NCBI RefSeq assembly: GCF_013284245.2
Contig: NZ_CP085876.1
Location: 3,827,001 to 3,891,000 of the forward strand
Reading direction: 5' to 3'
Length of the DNA stretch: 64,000 nt
Source: Brevibacillus sp. DP1.3A
GTDB taxonomy: Bacteria; Bacillota; Bacilli; Brevibacillales; Brevibacillaceae
Part shown: positions 35,646 to 44,189 of the stretch, one piece after another
How positions within the stretch are numbered: the stretch's first letter is position 1
Layout of the letters: each line of letters begins with the position of its first letter
Position numbers and translations under genes: made by a program
Notes under the pieces: generated by a model
Database searches by the model: none
What the model saw: the letters and a program-made list of their open reading frames with translations, nothing else
What the model was told of the DNA's origin: nothing

Positions 35646-37610
35646 TTACGCCAATACACCGTTCAAAGACGTTTTCCACTCTACGCCAGTCGGAAAAACA
35701 TCCTGAACTTGCTGTCTCAGCTGGTCATTTTGGCTCAATTGCGGACTCAAGATCGATACCAAACCGCTGTCCTCTCTCGAACGGATCAAACGCCCGATGC
35801 CTTGACGCAGTCTCAGCAGCATGTAAGGCATATCTACCTCGTCGAAAGGATTCGCTGCACTTTTTCGTTTTGCTGTAAACACCGGATCATTCGGCGGGAA
35901 TGGCAGTGACCAAATGATCACATTGGACAGCGATGGCCCCGGAACATCTAGCCCTTCCCACAGACTCACCGCACAGAGACTGCTTTTCTCGTCGTTTTGG
36001 AACTGAGAGATCAGATGGCTGATTTCCGCATCTCCTTCAAACAAGAATCGCAGATCCGTACAGGAAGGCTCGTTTTTGATTGCCGCCTTGAATTGCTGTA
36101 ATTCCTCCATGGAGGAAAACAACAACAGCGCACTACCCGCTGATTTTTGTAGCAATTGGGTAGCCTGGCTCATTTTTTCCGCAAATGAGTCGGTCGCAGA
36201 GAGTGTCGGTACGTAAACCTCCATTTGCTTGTCGTACTCGTACGGAGAAGCCACCGAGAACGACAGGTATTGCTCAATGCCCAAGCTGTCCGCCACATAC
36301 TTGAATGTTCCATCAACTGATAGAGTCGCTGACGAAAAGACAATCGGCATCTTTTGAGAGAATACGCGCTCTTCCAGTACTTCCTGCACCTTTTTTGGCA
36401 TGACGACCAAGGTTGGCCCTGTAATCTCTTCACTCATCCAGGAAATGACGTGATCGGGGTCTTGGAAAAGTCCCAGTGCTAGCTGCATCATTTCCAGATG
36501 CTCTTCGACAATTCGCAGCTGGAACTCGTCCAATGTATACAGACCACCCTCTAACGCCAGCTCTTCTTCAATCCAACTGACGAGATTTGTAAAACGGTGG
36601 ATGGTTGCAATGAGTTCCGGATGAAAGTGAATTTCTTTGCGGTTGGAGCCCATCACAGCCTTGCTCTCTTCGTTCAATCGGGAGAACATCTCCTCGCTCT
36701 GAGCAATGGCTTCTTCAATGGCAATAGCGAGCTCTTCCCTGATCTCACCCTTCAATACACGTGTAATCGTTTCTTCGAACACGGAGTGATTCAGCTTGTA
36801 CGTCAGTGCTTTTTGGGCAGCAGGCTCCAGCAGATGACCCTCGTCAAAAATGACCGAGCTATGCGGTGGCAGCAATGGTAGCTGACCTCCGCGCTTGCGG
36901 ATCTCATAGGTCCACACGTGCTCCATATAGAAGTCATGGGAGCAAATGATCAAATCGGCTGATTGCCGGTAATGATTTCTGGAAAGAGTCTGCCCACAGC
37001 GGTGCTGTCTGTCGCACACAAAGCAATCCTGAAAAGTATCCCAGTTCATCTGCGCCCATTCTTGGTCATCCAGGTCAGGATAGGTGCTTCGATCCCCGTA
37101 CGGGTAAAACGACTGCAAGGCCTCATGTGTATGAACAAATGATGGCAGCTCTTGATAAATATGCTGGAAAGCTTCCCCTGTCTCAGGTTGGAATCTCGCC
37201 TCATCCAGCTTGCGCAAACAGACATATTGGTCCGGAGATTTTCCGAGTCTCGCGTCAATCGTCAGGTTGAGATGGCGAGCCAGTTTGGCAATATCGCCTT
37301 CCGGTTTTACGAGCTGCTCAATCAGCGACTCATTCGCACAGGCAATGATGGCGGGCTTTCTCGTATATCGTGCATAGCAGATGGCGTACAGCAAGTAAGC
37401 CAATGTTTTTCCCGTGCCTACTCCCGCCTCTGCAAAAATCGTTTGCTTTTCTATAAAAGCCCGTTCAAGCTGAAAGGCCATGTAGATTTGCTCATCACGC
37501 ACCTCGAATCCAGCCTCAGGCAATACTTCATAAAAAACGTCCGCTACCCAATCACTCACCTGAGAGATGAACGGCTGGGACGGATCGTAGGCAAAAGGAT
37601 AACGTTCCAA
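35646..37610 (-). CDS. ATP-dependent DNA helicase, DinG/XPD family
   Basis: A 654-residue superfamily 2 helicase. Motifs: Q-like IYMAFQLERAF, Walker A EAGVGTGKTLAY, DEAH-type IFDEGHLLE, motif III-like VFSSATLS and motif VI QGIGRLIRSRED. Four Cys (YVCLRKL and CFVCDRQHRCGQ) between Walker A and DEGH are placed like the 4Fe-4S ligands of XPD/DinG. The start is taken as the TTG at 37610, ten bases after GGAGG; the upstream frame to 37778 is hydrophobic and antisense to the next gene's promoter. Unwinds 5' to 3' in the family, in repair or R-loop removal. Monocistronic. Confidence 0.9.
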   Translation of the reverse strand: MERYPFAYDPSQPFISQVSDWVADVFYEVLPEAGFEVRDEQIYMAFQLERAFIEKQTIFAEAGVGTGKTLAYLLYAICYARYTRKPAIIACANESLIEQLVKPEGDIAKLARHLNLTIDARLGKSPDQYVCLRKLDEARFQPETGEAFQHIYQELPSFVHTHEALQSFYPYGDRSTYPDLDDQEWAQMNWDTFQDCFVCDRQHRCGQTLSRNHYRQSADLIICSHDFYMEHVWTYEIRKRGGQLPLLPPHSSVIFDEGHLLEPAAQKALTYKLNHSVFEETITRVLKGEIREELAIAIEEAIAQSEEMFSRLNEESKAVMGSNRKEIHFHPELIATIHRFTNLVSWIEEELALEGGLYTLDEFQLRIVEEHLEMMQLALGLFQDPDHVISWMSEEITGPTLVVMPKKVQEVLEERVFSQKMPIVFSSATLSVDGTFKYVADSLGIEQYLSFSVASPYEYDKQMEVYVPTLSATDSFAEKMSQATQLLQKSAGSALLLFSSMEELQQFKAAIKNEPSCTDLRFLFEGDAEISHLISQFQNDEKSSLCAVSLWEGLDVPGPSLSNVIIWSLPFPPNDPVFTAKRKSAANPFDEVDMPYMLLRLRQGIGRLIRSREDSGLVSILSPQLSQNDQLRQQVQDVFPTGVEWKTSLNGVLA

Positions 37611-37777
37611 TTGTGACCGGCCTCCAATAATGAAAAGAATCGTCAAGCATAGATGCCAACATGTTATGATGACATGTCTTGACGATAAACACAATACAGA
37701 TGAGAGAAAAAACCATTCCTTTTCGTGGTAAGATAAGGATGGTAGAAAAGTAGAATGAAACAGGAGTGAACAAGCCA

Positions 37778-38137
37778 ATGGAAAAAGTAATGTTTATTGA
37801 AATAGGAATGGGTATCGACATGCATGGACAAAACGTCACCAAAGCCGCAGTCCGCGCTGTTCAAAATGCCATCCATCATAATTCGATGCCTGGACTGCGT
37901 TCTGTCCTGCCAGGAAACGATATCCATAACATGAAAGTAAATGTGAGACTGGCCGTTCCTGCTGACAAGGACAAGCTCGACTTGGAAACGGTTCGTAAAG
38001 CACTGCCTTACGGGGAAGTCTCCTTCGAAATCGTCGATGGCGGCATGCTGACGAGCAGTGGCGTCGTGATCGCTGAAAAAGAGGACAAGAACGACCTTGC
38101 CTATATCGTCATTGCTTCCGTAGAGGTAGGATACTAG
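37778..38137 (+). CDS. Lin0512 family protein of unknown function
   Basis: A 119-residue protein that matches the Lin0512 family (about 110-120 residues, uncharacterised). It begins MEKVMFIEIGMGIDMHGQN and contains AVRAVQNAIHHNSMPGL and VVIAEKEDKNDLAYIVIASVEVGY, given here in part. No catalytic motif known. AGGAG lies 11 bases before the ATG; an in-frame GTG at 37766 overlaps that site. Its C-terminal stop overlaps the convergent alkyltransferase-like gene by 4 bp. Cytoplasmic. Confidence 0.85.
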   Translation: MEKVMFIEIGMGIDMHGQNVTKAAVRAVQNAIHHNSMPGLRSVLPGNDIHNMKVNVRLAVPADKDKLDLETVRKALPYGEVSFEIVDGGMLTSSGVVIAEKEDKNDLAYIVIASVEVGY

Positions 38138-38463
38138 AATACCGGCTCATCCACTACATGTGGGTGAAACTGATAACACTCCAACTCTATTTCTCCTGCT
38201 GCTGACACGACTATCCCTTCACTTTCCAACGCCATTTTTTGCAGCGTGAACGAATCCAAATCTTGCAATCCGATCTTTCCTTGGGCGTTGATGACCCGAT
38301 GCCAAGGAAGCTTGTGCTTTTGGGACATGGAATGAAGGATGCGAACGATTTGTCTGGCAGCTCTCGGACTCCCGGACAACGCAGCAATTTGCCCATACGT
38401 CATGACATGGCCCGCTGGAATCCCGGCAATGATTTTTAGTGCGCGCTGCGTAAATTCGGTCAT
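38134..38463 (-). CDS. Alkyltransferase-like (MGMT-like) protein
   Basis: A 109-residue protein related to the DNA-binding domain of O6-alkylguanine-DNA alkyltransferase. HTH region TYGQIAALSGSPRAARQIVR and the active-site segment PWHRVINAQGKIG. The reactive Cys of PCHR is replaced by Trp, which defines the ATL family. ATL proteins bind O6-alkylguanine and recruit nucleotide excision repair rather than removing the alkyl group. Start at 38463 with AAGGAG upstream. No N-terminal domain, so a classic ATL length. Confidence 0.92.
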   Translation of the reverse strand: MTEFTQRALKIIAGIPAGHVMTYGQIAALSGSPRAARQIVRILHSMSQKHKLPWHRVINAQGKIGLQDLDSFTLQKMALESEGIVVSAAGEIELECYQFHPHVVDEPVF

Positions 38464-38493
38464 GATGACTACTCCTTCTTGCTTGATCAAATC

Positions 38494-38536
38494 AAAAGGC
38501 TTGTGATTCCTCTCGATCACAAGCCTTTTCTTCTTT
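38494..38536. terminator. Terminator after pepF
   Basis: Perfect arms AAAAGGCTTGTGAT/ATCACAAGCCTTTT with an 8-base loop. Lies just after the pepF stop on the minus strand and upstream of the ATL gene. Confidence 0.85.
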
Positions 38537-38543
38537 TATCAGG

Positions 38544-40343
38544 TTAAAACAGTCTTTCCAGCTCGTCAACCAGACTGCCGACATATGCGACAGCCTCGCG
38601 GATTGGCTGCGGATCTGCCATATCCACGCCAGCTTTTTTCATTAGCTCCAGCGGCGTTAGTGTTCCCCCGGCTTTAAGCACCTCGATCCAACGATCAACG
38701 GCAGGCTGTCCCTCTTGCTTGATGCTCGCTGCCATTGCTGTAGAAGCGGTCAAACCAGCTGCGTAAGTGTACGGATACAGCCCCATGTAATAATGCGGTT
38801 GGCGCATCCATGTAAGACTCGCGGCAGCGTCCAGATCAACGGCATCACCCCAGAAGTCTGCGAGCACTTGCCCTTTCCATTCGGAGAGCTGTTTGGCAGT
38901 CAATGGCACGTCTTTTTGCGCTGCTTCGTACACTTTTCGTTGCATTCTCGCTTCTAGCAGATGCGTGACAAAGTTGTGGTAATACGTGTTCATCAATTGC
39001 AAAATGACCCAACGCTTCAGACGAGGATCGTCGGATTGCTCCACGATGTGCTGCGCGAGCAAGAGCTCATTGAGTGTAGAAGGCGCTTCGATAAAGTACA
39101 GCGATGGACGAGAGTTCGTAAAGCTTTGCTCCCTTGTCGCCAGCATAAAATGTCCGCAATGCCCCAGCTCATGAGCCAGCGTGAAAGCACTACGCATATT
39201 TCCTGACCACGTAATGAGAATGTAAGAGTGCTTGCTGTATGTCGTTGAGCAGAAAGCACCTGTCGATTTGCCCACGTTGTCTACATAGTCGATCCAGCGT
39301 TCATTCAGTGCTTTTTCCATAATCGCTGTGTACTCTGGTCCCATCACTTGCAAGGATGCCAATATCTTTTGCCCAGCTTCTTCAATCGTAATCGGCGGGC
39401 TGAATTCTGGATCAAGCGGTGCCTTCAAATCGCAAAAGGCAAGTTTTTCGAGGCCGAGCTCTTTTGCTTTGAGCTTCGCATAGCGTCGCATGTGCGGAGC
39501 GAGTTCATTCCCGATGATATCCAGGATGTTGTGGTACATATCCAGTGTAACTTGCTGTGGCTTAAGCAGCATGTCCGTTACGGTCTCATAGCCACGCAGA
39601 CGAGACATGACGGTTTGTTTTTTCACCTCTGTCGCGTATACCGCAGCGAAGGAGTTTTGGTATGAAGCGAGTGTCTTCGAGAAAGATTCGTACGAAGCAC
39701 GGCGCAGCGCTGTATCGGACGACATTTCATAATCGGTCTCAAATAGCGCGAAGGATACTGGACGTTCATTTCCCTCGCCATCATGGACGGGTGCAAATGA
39801 CATGTCCGAAAGCTTTCCGCGTGCATATATGTTGTATGGTGCCGAGAAAACCTCGCCCATCGCCGCAAACGCTTCTTCCGTCTCGGCAGACAGTCGGTAC
39901 GGCTTTGTTTCCAGCAAATCATTCAAGCTTTTGCGGAAAATTTCGAGTCCTGGTTCTACCTTCAAGAAGCTCTCGATTTTTCCTTCAGGCAAAGCCAAAA
40001 TCTCGGAAGGTATAAAAGAAAGCGCAGCGTTCAGCTGGGACAATACATCCCCTACCCGTGCAGAGTTCGCTTGGTTTTGTGGATTCGTCCCGTCTTCAGA
40101 CGACCGCAGTCTGGCATACGTCGCTGCGATATTCGCCCGAACATTGATCGCCTCGTTTGCCTCCAAACATGCCAACAACGTCTCTCCACTCGTATGCAGC
40201 TGACCTTTGAATGCAGTGACGACAGGCAGATGCTGTATAATTTCTACTAATTCTTGCTCCCACGCTTCCTGGCTCTCAAACAGATCGTTCAGGTTCCACG
40301 TATAATCGACAGCGACTTGATCACGTGTCTGTCTTGTCTTCAC
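38544..40343 (-). CDS. pepF: Oligoendopeptidase F
   Basis: A 599-residue M3B zinc metallopeptidase that cleaves short peptides in the cytoplasm. Zinc motif FTLAHELGHCGHF (HExxH) at about residue 385, with downstream PSTLNELLLAQ giving the third ligand Glu. The N-terminal TYTWNLNDLFESQEAWEQ is typical. The GTG at 40343 has AGGAGG eight bases upstream, so it is preferred over an upstream in-frame start at 40439. Monocistronic with a strong terminator. Confidence 0.95.
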   Translation of the reverse strand: MKTRQTRDQVAVDYTWNLNDLFESQEAWEQELVEIIQHLPVVTAFKGQLHTSGETLLACLEANEAINVRANIAATYARLRSSEDGTNPQNQANSARVGDVLSQLNAALSFIPSEILALPEGKIESFLKVEPGLEIFRKSLNDLLETKPYRLSAETEEAFAAMGEVFSAPYNIYARGKLSDMSFAPVHDGEGNERPVSFALFETDYEMSSDTALRRASYESFSKTLASYQNSFAAVYATEVKKQTVMSRLRGYETVTDMLLKPQQVTLDMYHNILDIIGNELAPHMRRYAKLKAKELGLEKLAFCDLKAPLDPEFSPPITIEEAGQKILASLQVMGPEYTAIMEKALNERWIDYVDNVGKSTGAFCSTTYSKHSYILITWSGNMRSAFTLAHELGHCGHFMLATREQSFTNSRPSLYFIEAPSTLNELLLAQHIVEQSDDPRLKRWVILQLMNTYYHNFVTHLLEARMQRKVYEAAQKDVPLTAKQLSEWKGQVLADFWGDAVDLDAAASLTWMRQPHYYMGLYPYTYAAGLTASTAMAASIKQEGQPAVDRWIEVLKAGGTLTPLELMKKAGVDMADPQPIREAVAYVGSLVDELERLF

Positions 40344-40590
40344 TCTGACTGCCTCCTTTAGTTCGGTCAATAAAATATTTTTTATGTAATAAAATTGCCT
40401 TTTCATTTGAATTTTCCTACAATTAACCAAAATAAACAAGTGGATAACTTGCTCGAATTAGGCCGTAATCTGTCTTTTTCTGCGCTTTCCTAGGAAATTC
40501 TTTCAAATCATAAGCAGGTGATTTCGGAGGGGAAGGTAAAATAGATAGAGTGCAAGTAAGCCTTTTGTTCTTAAAAGGAGGAAATGAACC

Positions 40591-41817
40591 ATGTCTTTTG
40601 AGTCCTTGTTTGACCGTTACGCTGATCTCGCTGTAAAAGTCGGCGTGAACGTACAACCTATGCAAACGTTAGTAGTAACAGCTCCGCTATCTACTGCTCC
40701 TTTTGTGAGAAAGGTAGCCAAAAAAGCGTATGAAGCGGGTGCCAAGCACGTACATATTGAGTGGACCGACGATGAACTCACACGGATGAAATATGATTTG
40801 GCTCCTGAAGAAGCGTTTCGTGAATACCCGCAATGGAAGGTACAGGGATTAGAGGAAATGGCGGAAAATGGCGCGGCATTTCTTTACATTTCTGCAGCGA
40901 ATCCCGATTTGCTGAAGGGTGTAAGTCTTGACCGCATTTCTACTGCCAACAAAACAGCTGGTCAAGCTCTCCATAAATTCCGCAGCTATACCATGTCCGA
41001 TAAAGTGAGCTGGTGCGTGCTTGCAGTTCCATCACCTGCATGGGCCGCTATGGTCTTCCCGCATTTGCCACAAGAGGAACAGGAGCTTGCCCTGTGGGAT
41101 GCGATCTTCCGCGCCACTCGCGCAGATATGGATGACCCTGTCCAAGCTTGGCATGACCATCATGCGACACTGAACAGCAAGGTGGATCAGCTCAATGCCA
41201 AACAGTACCGCTACCTTCATTACGAAGCTCCTGGTACCAGCCTGACGATTGAGCTTCCTTCCAATCACATTTGGATTGGCGGCGGAAGCGTAAATAAAGA
41301 CGGTGCCTCCTTCATGGCCAATATGCCGACAGAAGAAGTATTCACCGCGCCATTAAAAGAAGGCGTCAACGGAACCGTTCGCAGCACCAAGCCTTTGAGC
41401 TATCATGGGAATTTGATCGAGAATTTTACGCTGACTTTTGAAAAAGGAAGAATTGTCTCGGCAACTGCTGAAAAGGGAGAAGAATCCCTAAAGCAATTAA
41501 TTGAAACAGATGAAGGCTCGCATTATTTGGGGGAAGTGGCATTGGTTCCTCATCTGTCCCCTATCTCACAATCAGATATCATTTTCTATAACACCCTCTT
41601 TGATGAGAATGCGTCCAACCACTTGGCGATCGGTAACGCTTATAGTGTGAATATTGAAGGTGGCGCTGACATGAGCAATGAAGAACTAGCTAGCCGCGGT
41701 ATCAATATCAGCCTCACTCACGTCGATTTCATGATTGGTTCCGCCGAGATGAACATTGATGGAGAAACAGCTGACGGCAAGCGTGAACCACTCTTCCGCA
41801 ACGGAAATTGGGCTTGA
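40591..41817 (+). CDS. Aminopeptidase, M29 family (AmpS/PepS type)
   Basis: A 408-residue dinuclear metal aminopeptidase. Family features include NVQPMQTLVVTAPLSTAPFVRKV in the N-terminal domain, given in part; the metal-binding stretch GSHYLGEVALVPHLSPIS and HLAIGNAY; and HVDFMIGSAEMNIDG at the end. AGGAGG nine bases before ATG. Removes N-terminal residues from peptides; cytoplasmic. Monocistronic, with its own terminator. Confidence 0.94.
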   Translation: MSFESLFDRYADLAVKVGVNVQPMQTLVVTAPLSTAPFVRKVAKKAYEAGAKHVHIEWTDDELTRMKYDLAPEEAFREYPQWKVQGLEEMAENGAAFLYISAANPDLLKGVSLDRISTANKTAGQALHKFRSYTMSDKVSWCVLAVPSPAWAAMVFPHLPQEEQELALWDAIFRATRADMDDPVQAWHDHHATLNSKVDQLNAKQYRYLHYEAPGTSLTIELPSNHIWIGGGSVNKDGASFMANMPTEEVFTAPLKEGVNGTVRSTKPLSYHGNLIENFTLTFEKGRIVSATAEKGEESLKQLIETDEGSHYLGEVALVPHLSPISQSDIIFYNTLFDENASNHLAIGNAYSVNIEGGADMSNEELASRGINISLTHVDFMIGSAEMNIDGETADGKREPLFRNGNWA

Positions 41818-41841
41818 ATCTAACGTGAGAAAGGCATAGCG

Positions 41842-41889
41842 AGAGGCTGGATTTGTGTCATCACCATGACAAATCCAGCCTCTTTTTTT
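41842..41889 (+). terminator. Terminator of the M29 aminopeptidase gene
   Basis: AGAGGCTGGATTTGT and complementary AAATCCAGCCTCT with inner TCAT/ATGA pairing and a T7 run. Strong rho-independent terminator. Confidence 0.9.
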
Positions 41890-41920
41890 CTCGGATACAA
41901 CGGATTTTCGCGGAGCGCTT

Positions 41921-42535
41921 TCATGAAGGGGAAATAATCGGATACAAGTGTCCCTGCATGGCAAAGGACGCTTTCCCTGTTTCCTCAGAGACCACAACGA
42001 TCAGCGCATCGCTTTTCTCACTCAAGCCCAAAGCAGCACGATGTCTGGTTCCCAGTTTTTTTTCCCCGACCACAACCTGTGACAATGGCAGTACATTGGC
42101 TGCGGAAACGATATGATTTTCCCGAATCAGGACGGCCCCATCATGCAAAGGGCTGCCAGGATAAAAGATCGATTCCAGCAAGGAATGGCTCATCGTGGCC
42201 CCAATCGGTATGCCTGCTTGCAACAGCAGATCAAGCGGGTCCTCACGCTCAACGACAATCAATGCTCCTTGGCGCCTTTTGGCCAAGTGCTGCACAGCCT
42301 TGGATAAATCCAGATATTTTTCCGTATAGGGTGAGAGATAGCATTGTAAATAAAAGGAGGCTGCTACTGTTTCGAGTCGGCTAAACTTCGTCCGTATTTG
42401 ATCAAACGTCCCGAGCACACATTCGTTTTCATCTTTTAACGCATGTATGCTCTCATCCAACGTAACGGATATTCCCCTCAGCTCTTGCAGCAATTCAGCC
42501 TTCAGCGATGATGTATCACAATTAACTTCCAGCAT
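41921..42535 (-). CDS. cdaS: Diadenylate cyclase, CdaS type
   Basis: A 204-residue c-di-AMP synthase. An N-terminal two-helix region (about 1-60) resembles the autoinhibitory segment of B. subtilis CdaS. The DAC (DisA_N) domain has the DGA motif (SPLHDGAVLI) and RHR motif (LGTRHRAALGLSE). No membrane segment or DNA-binding domain, so neither CdaA nor DisA. Length agrees with CdaS. In B. subtilis CdaS is made in the forespore and affects germination. Here it diverges from a ger operon 86 bp away. GAGGGG precedes the ATG. Confidence 0.92.
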   Translation of the reverse strand: MLEVNCDTSSLKAELLQELRGISVTLDESIHALKDENECVLGTFDQIRTKFSRLETVAASFYLQCYLSPYTEKYLDLSKAVQHLAKRRQGALIVVEREDPLDLLLQAGIPIGATMSHSLLESIFYPGSPLHDGAVLIRENHIVSAANVLPLSQVVVGEKKLGTRHRAALGLSEKSDALIVVVSEETGKASFAMQGHLYPIISPS

Positions 42536-42598
42536 ATGAACCCCTCAATTTCAATTTCTCTTCACGCTTCGTTCTTTGTTTGATTGTTCCCCTCCCAA

Positions 42599-42620
42599 TA
42601 GGAAATCATTCTATTTCCTA
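42599..42620. promoter_or_regulatory. Hairpin directly upstream of the second gerA gene
   Basis: TAGGAAAT and ATTTCCTA with a 6-base spacer form perfect 8-bp arms ending one base before the ATG at 42622. It may be an operator shared by the divergent genes or an RNA hairpin. Its only Shine-Dalgarno-like bases (AGGAAA) are inside the stem. Confidence 0.45.
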
Positions 42621-42621
42621 G

Positions 42622-44166
42622 ATGATAATTCCACTGCAAACCGGACATAGTAAAACACAAATGATCAACAGCTTATGGAGCGAAACCGACATGATAACGG
42701 AATGGAATGAGTTTCTTTCCATCGCACAAGACTCGAATGATTTTAAGTATTATCCCCTGCTGAACGAGGAATGTCCTTTTATTATTTCGTACTATCAAAC
42801 CTTAATAAAAACAGAGCTACTGCAAAAAAATCTCTTGCGCCCCCTTCAAGAACGTATGGATGCAAATGAATGGATCACGGACCTGCGCCACTTTTCCCGC
42901 TTTATCTATGTGGAGGATATTGTTTATACAGACGACATACAGACAGTCGTCTCCAAAATCATGACGGGTTACGCTGCCATCCAATCGAAAGACAATCTAC
43001 AGTTCTTCGCCCTCATCAATCTGTCCAATCCGACCGAAGGACTGCGAACTGACAATGACACGGAAAACGAGTTTAGTGTCGTTGGACCAAAGGTAGGCTT
43101 TGTTGAAAACATTGATATCAACCTGCATCTCATCCGTCAACAAATCAGCACACCCAAATTAATCATTCGAGAGTTAACCTTAGGGACGCTCTCTCATACG
43201 CGCATCGCCGTTGTCTATTTGTCTGGTATTACGAATCCTCAGCACATTGAAACCGTTGAGCAAAGACTACAGACGATCGACTTCGATATTATTTTTGATT
43301 CATCACAGCTCGATCAAATCATGAGTGATAATTCGAATACTCCTTTCCCATTGTTTCTGTCTACAGAAAGGATTGACCGGGTCATCTATGCGTTAACTCT
43401 CGGACAAATCGTGATTATTTCCGATGCATCTCCGTATGTCATTACAGGTCCAACTACTATTTTTGATTTCTTCATTTCTCCCGAGGATTATTATTTACCG
43501 TGGATCTTATCGTCCCTGTTTCGGTTGATTCGCATTTTTGGTGTTCTTTTTTCTATTTTGATGACACCTGCCTATACGGCGGTTCTCACTTTCCATTTGG
43601 AAATGATTCCACAAGACATGCTTGCTCCGATTATTTTATCGAGGAAATACGTCCCGTTTCCCCCCGTTTTAGAGGTGCTTTTCTTGGAGCTGACGATCGA
43701 GTTCTTGCGAGAAGCAGGTGCCCGGCTCCCGACAAAGGTCGGGCAGACTCTTGGAATCGTAGGTGGAATCGTCATTGGTCAAGCATCTGTAGAAGCAGCC
43801 TTGACCAGTAATATATTGCTGATCATCGTTGCTCTGTCGGCGCTCGCCTCTTTCACCACCCCCATTTACAAAATGTCAAATACGATCCGTTTCCTGCGCT
43901 TCCCGCTCATTATTTTGTCTGGAATTTGGGGCGGGCTTGGGATTGCCATCGGTCTCATGTTCATGCTGACTCATCTTCTTCAGCTTAAATCGTTAGGAAC
44001 ACCTTACCTGGCTCCGCTTTTCCCTTTTCGCAGACGTAGTTTCGCGGACAGCTTTATTCGCTCTTCCTACAGCAGAACGGCCAGAAGGTCTGCTGTTATG
44101 CGCGTCATCTCACAGTGGAGATACGATCCTGACAAGGCCACTCAGAAAAGAGACATTGATGAATAG
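42622..44166 (+). CDS. Spore germination receptor subunit A, GerA family (second operon)
   Basis: A GerA-type protein of up to 514 residues. The hydrophilic N-terminal domain is followed by about five membrane segments from residue 290. Family landmarks: STERIDRVIYALTLGQIVII in part, PPVLEVLFLELTIEFLREAG and RLPTKVGQTLGIVGGIVIGQ. The C-terminal tail is Arg/Ser-rich and longer than in the first operon's copy. The start is unsettled: ATG 42622 has no site, ATG 42691 has GGAG ten bases upstream and would fit GerA N-termini well. First gene of a gerA-gerC-gerB operon. Confidence 0.9.
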   Translation: MIIPLQTGHSKTQMINSLWSETDMITEWNEFLSIAQDSNDFKYYPLLNEECPFIISYYQTLIKTELLQKNLLRPLQERMDANEWITDLRHFSRFIYVEDIVYTDDIQTVVSKIMTGYAAIQSKDNLQFFALINLSNPTEGLRTDNDTENEFSVVGPKVGFVENIDINLHLIRQQISTPKLIIRELTLGTLSHTRIAVVYLSGITNPQHIETVEQRLQTIDFDIIFDSSQLDQIMSDNSNTPFPLFLSTERIDRVIYALTLGQIVIISDASPYVITGPTTIFDFFISPEDYYLPWILSSLFRLIRIFGVLFSILMTPAYTAVLTFHLEMIPQDMLAPIILSRKYVPFPPVLEVLFLELTIEFLREAGARLPTKVGQTLGIVGGIVIGQASVEAALTSNILLIIVALSALASFTTPIYKMSNTIRFLRFPLIILSGIWGGLGIAIGLMFMLTHLLQLKSLGTPYLAPLFPFRRRSFADSFIRSSYSRTARRSAVMRVISQWRYDPDKATQKRDIDE

Positions 44167-44189
44167 ATGAAGGAGCCATCGAGGAAACC

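Noticed and set aside
35646-37778. N-terminal extension of the DinG-like helicase from 37778
   Set aside because: The extra 56 residues are hydrophobic and unlike the family, while GGAGG precedes the internal TTG at 37610.
40344-40590. T-box or other riboswitch upstream of the M29 aminopeptidase
   Set aside because: No T-box consensus (TGGNACCGCG) or terminator was found in this 247-bp region; only a normal AGGAGG site.
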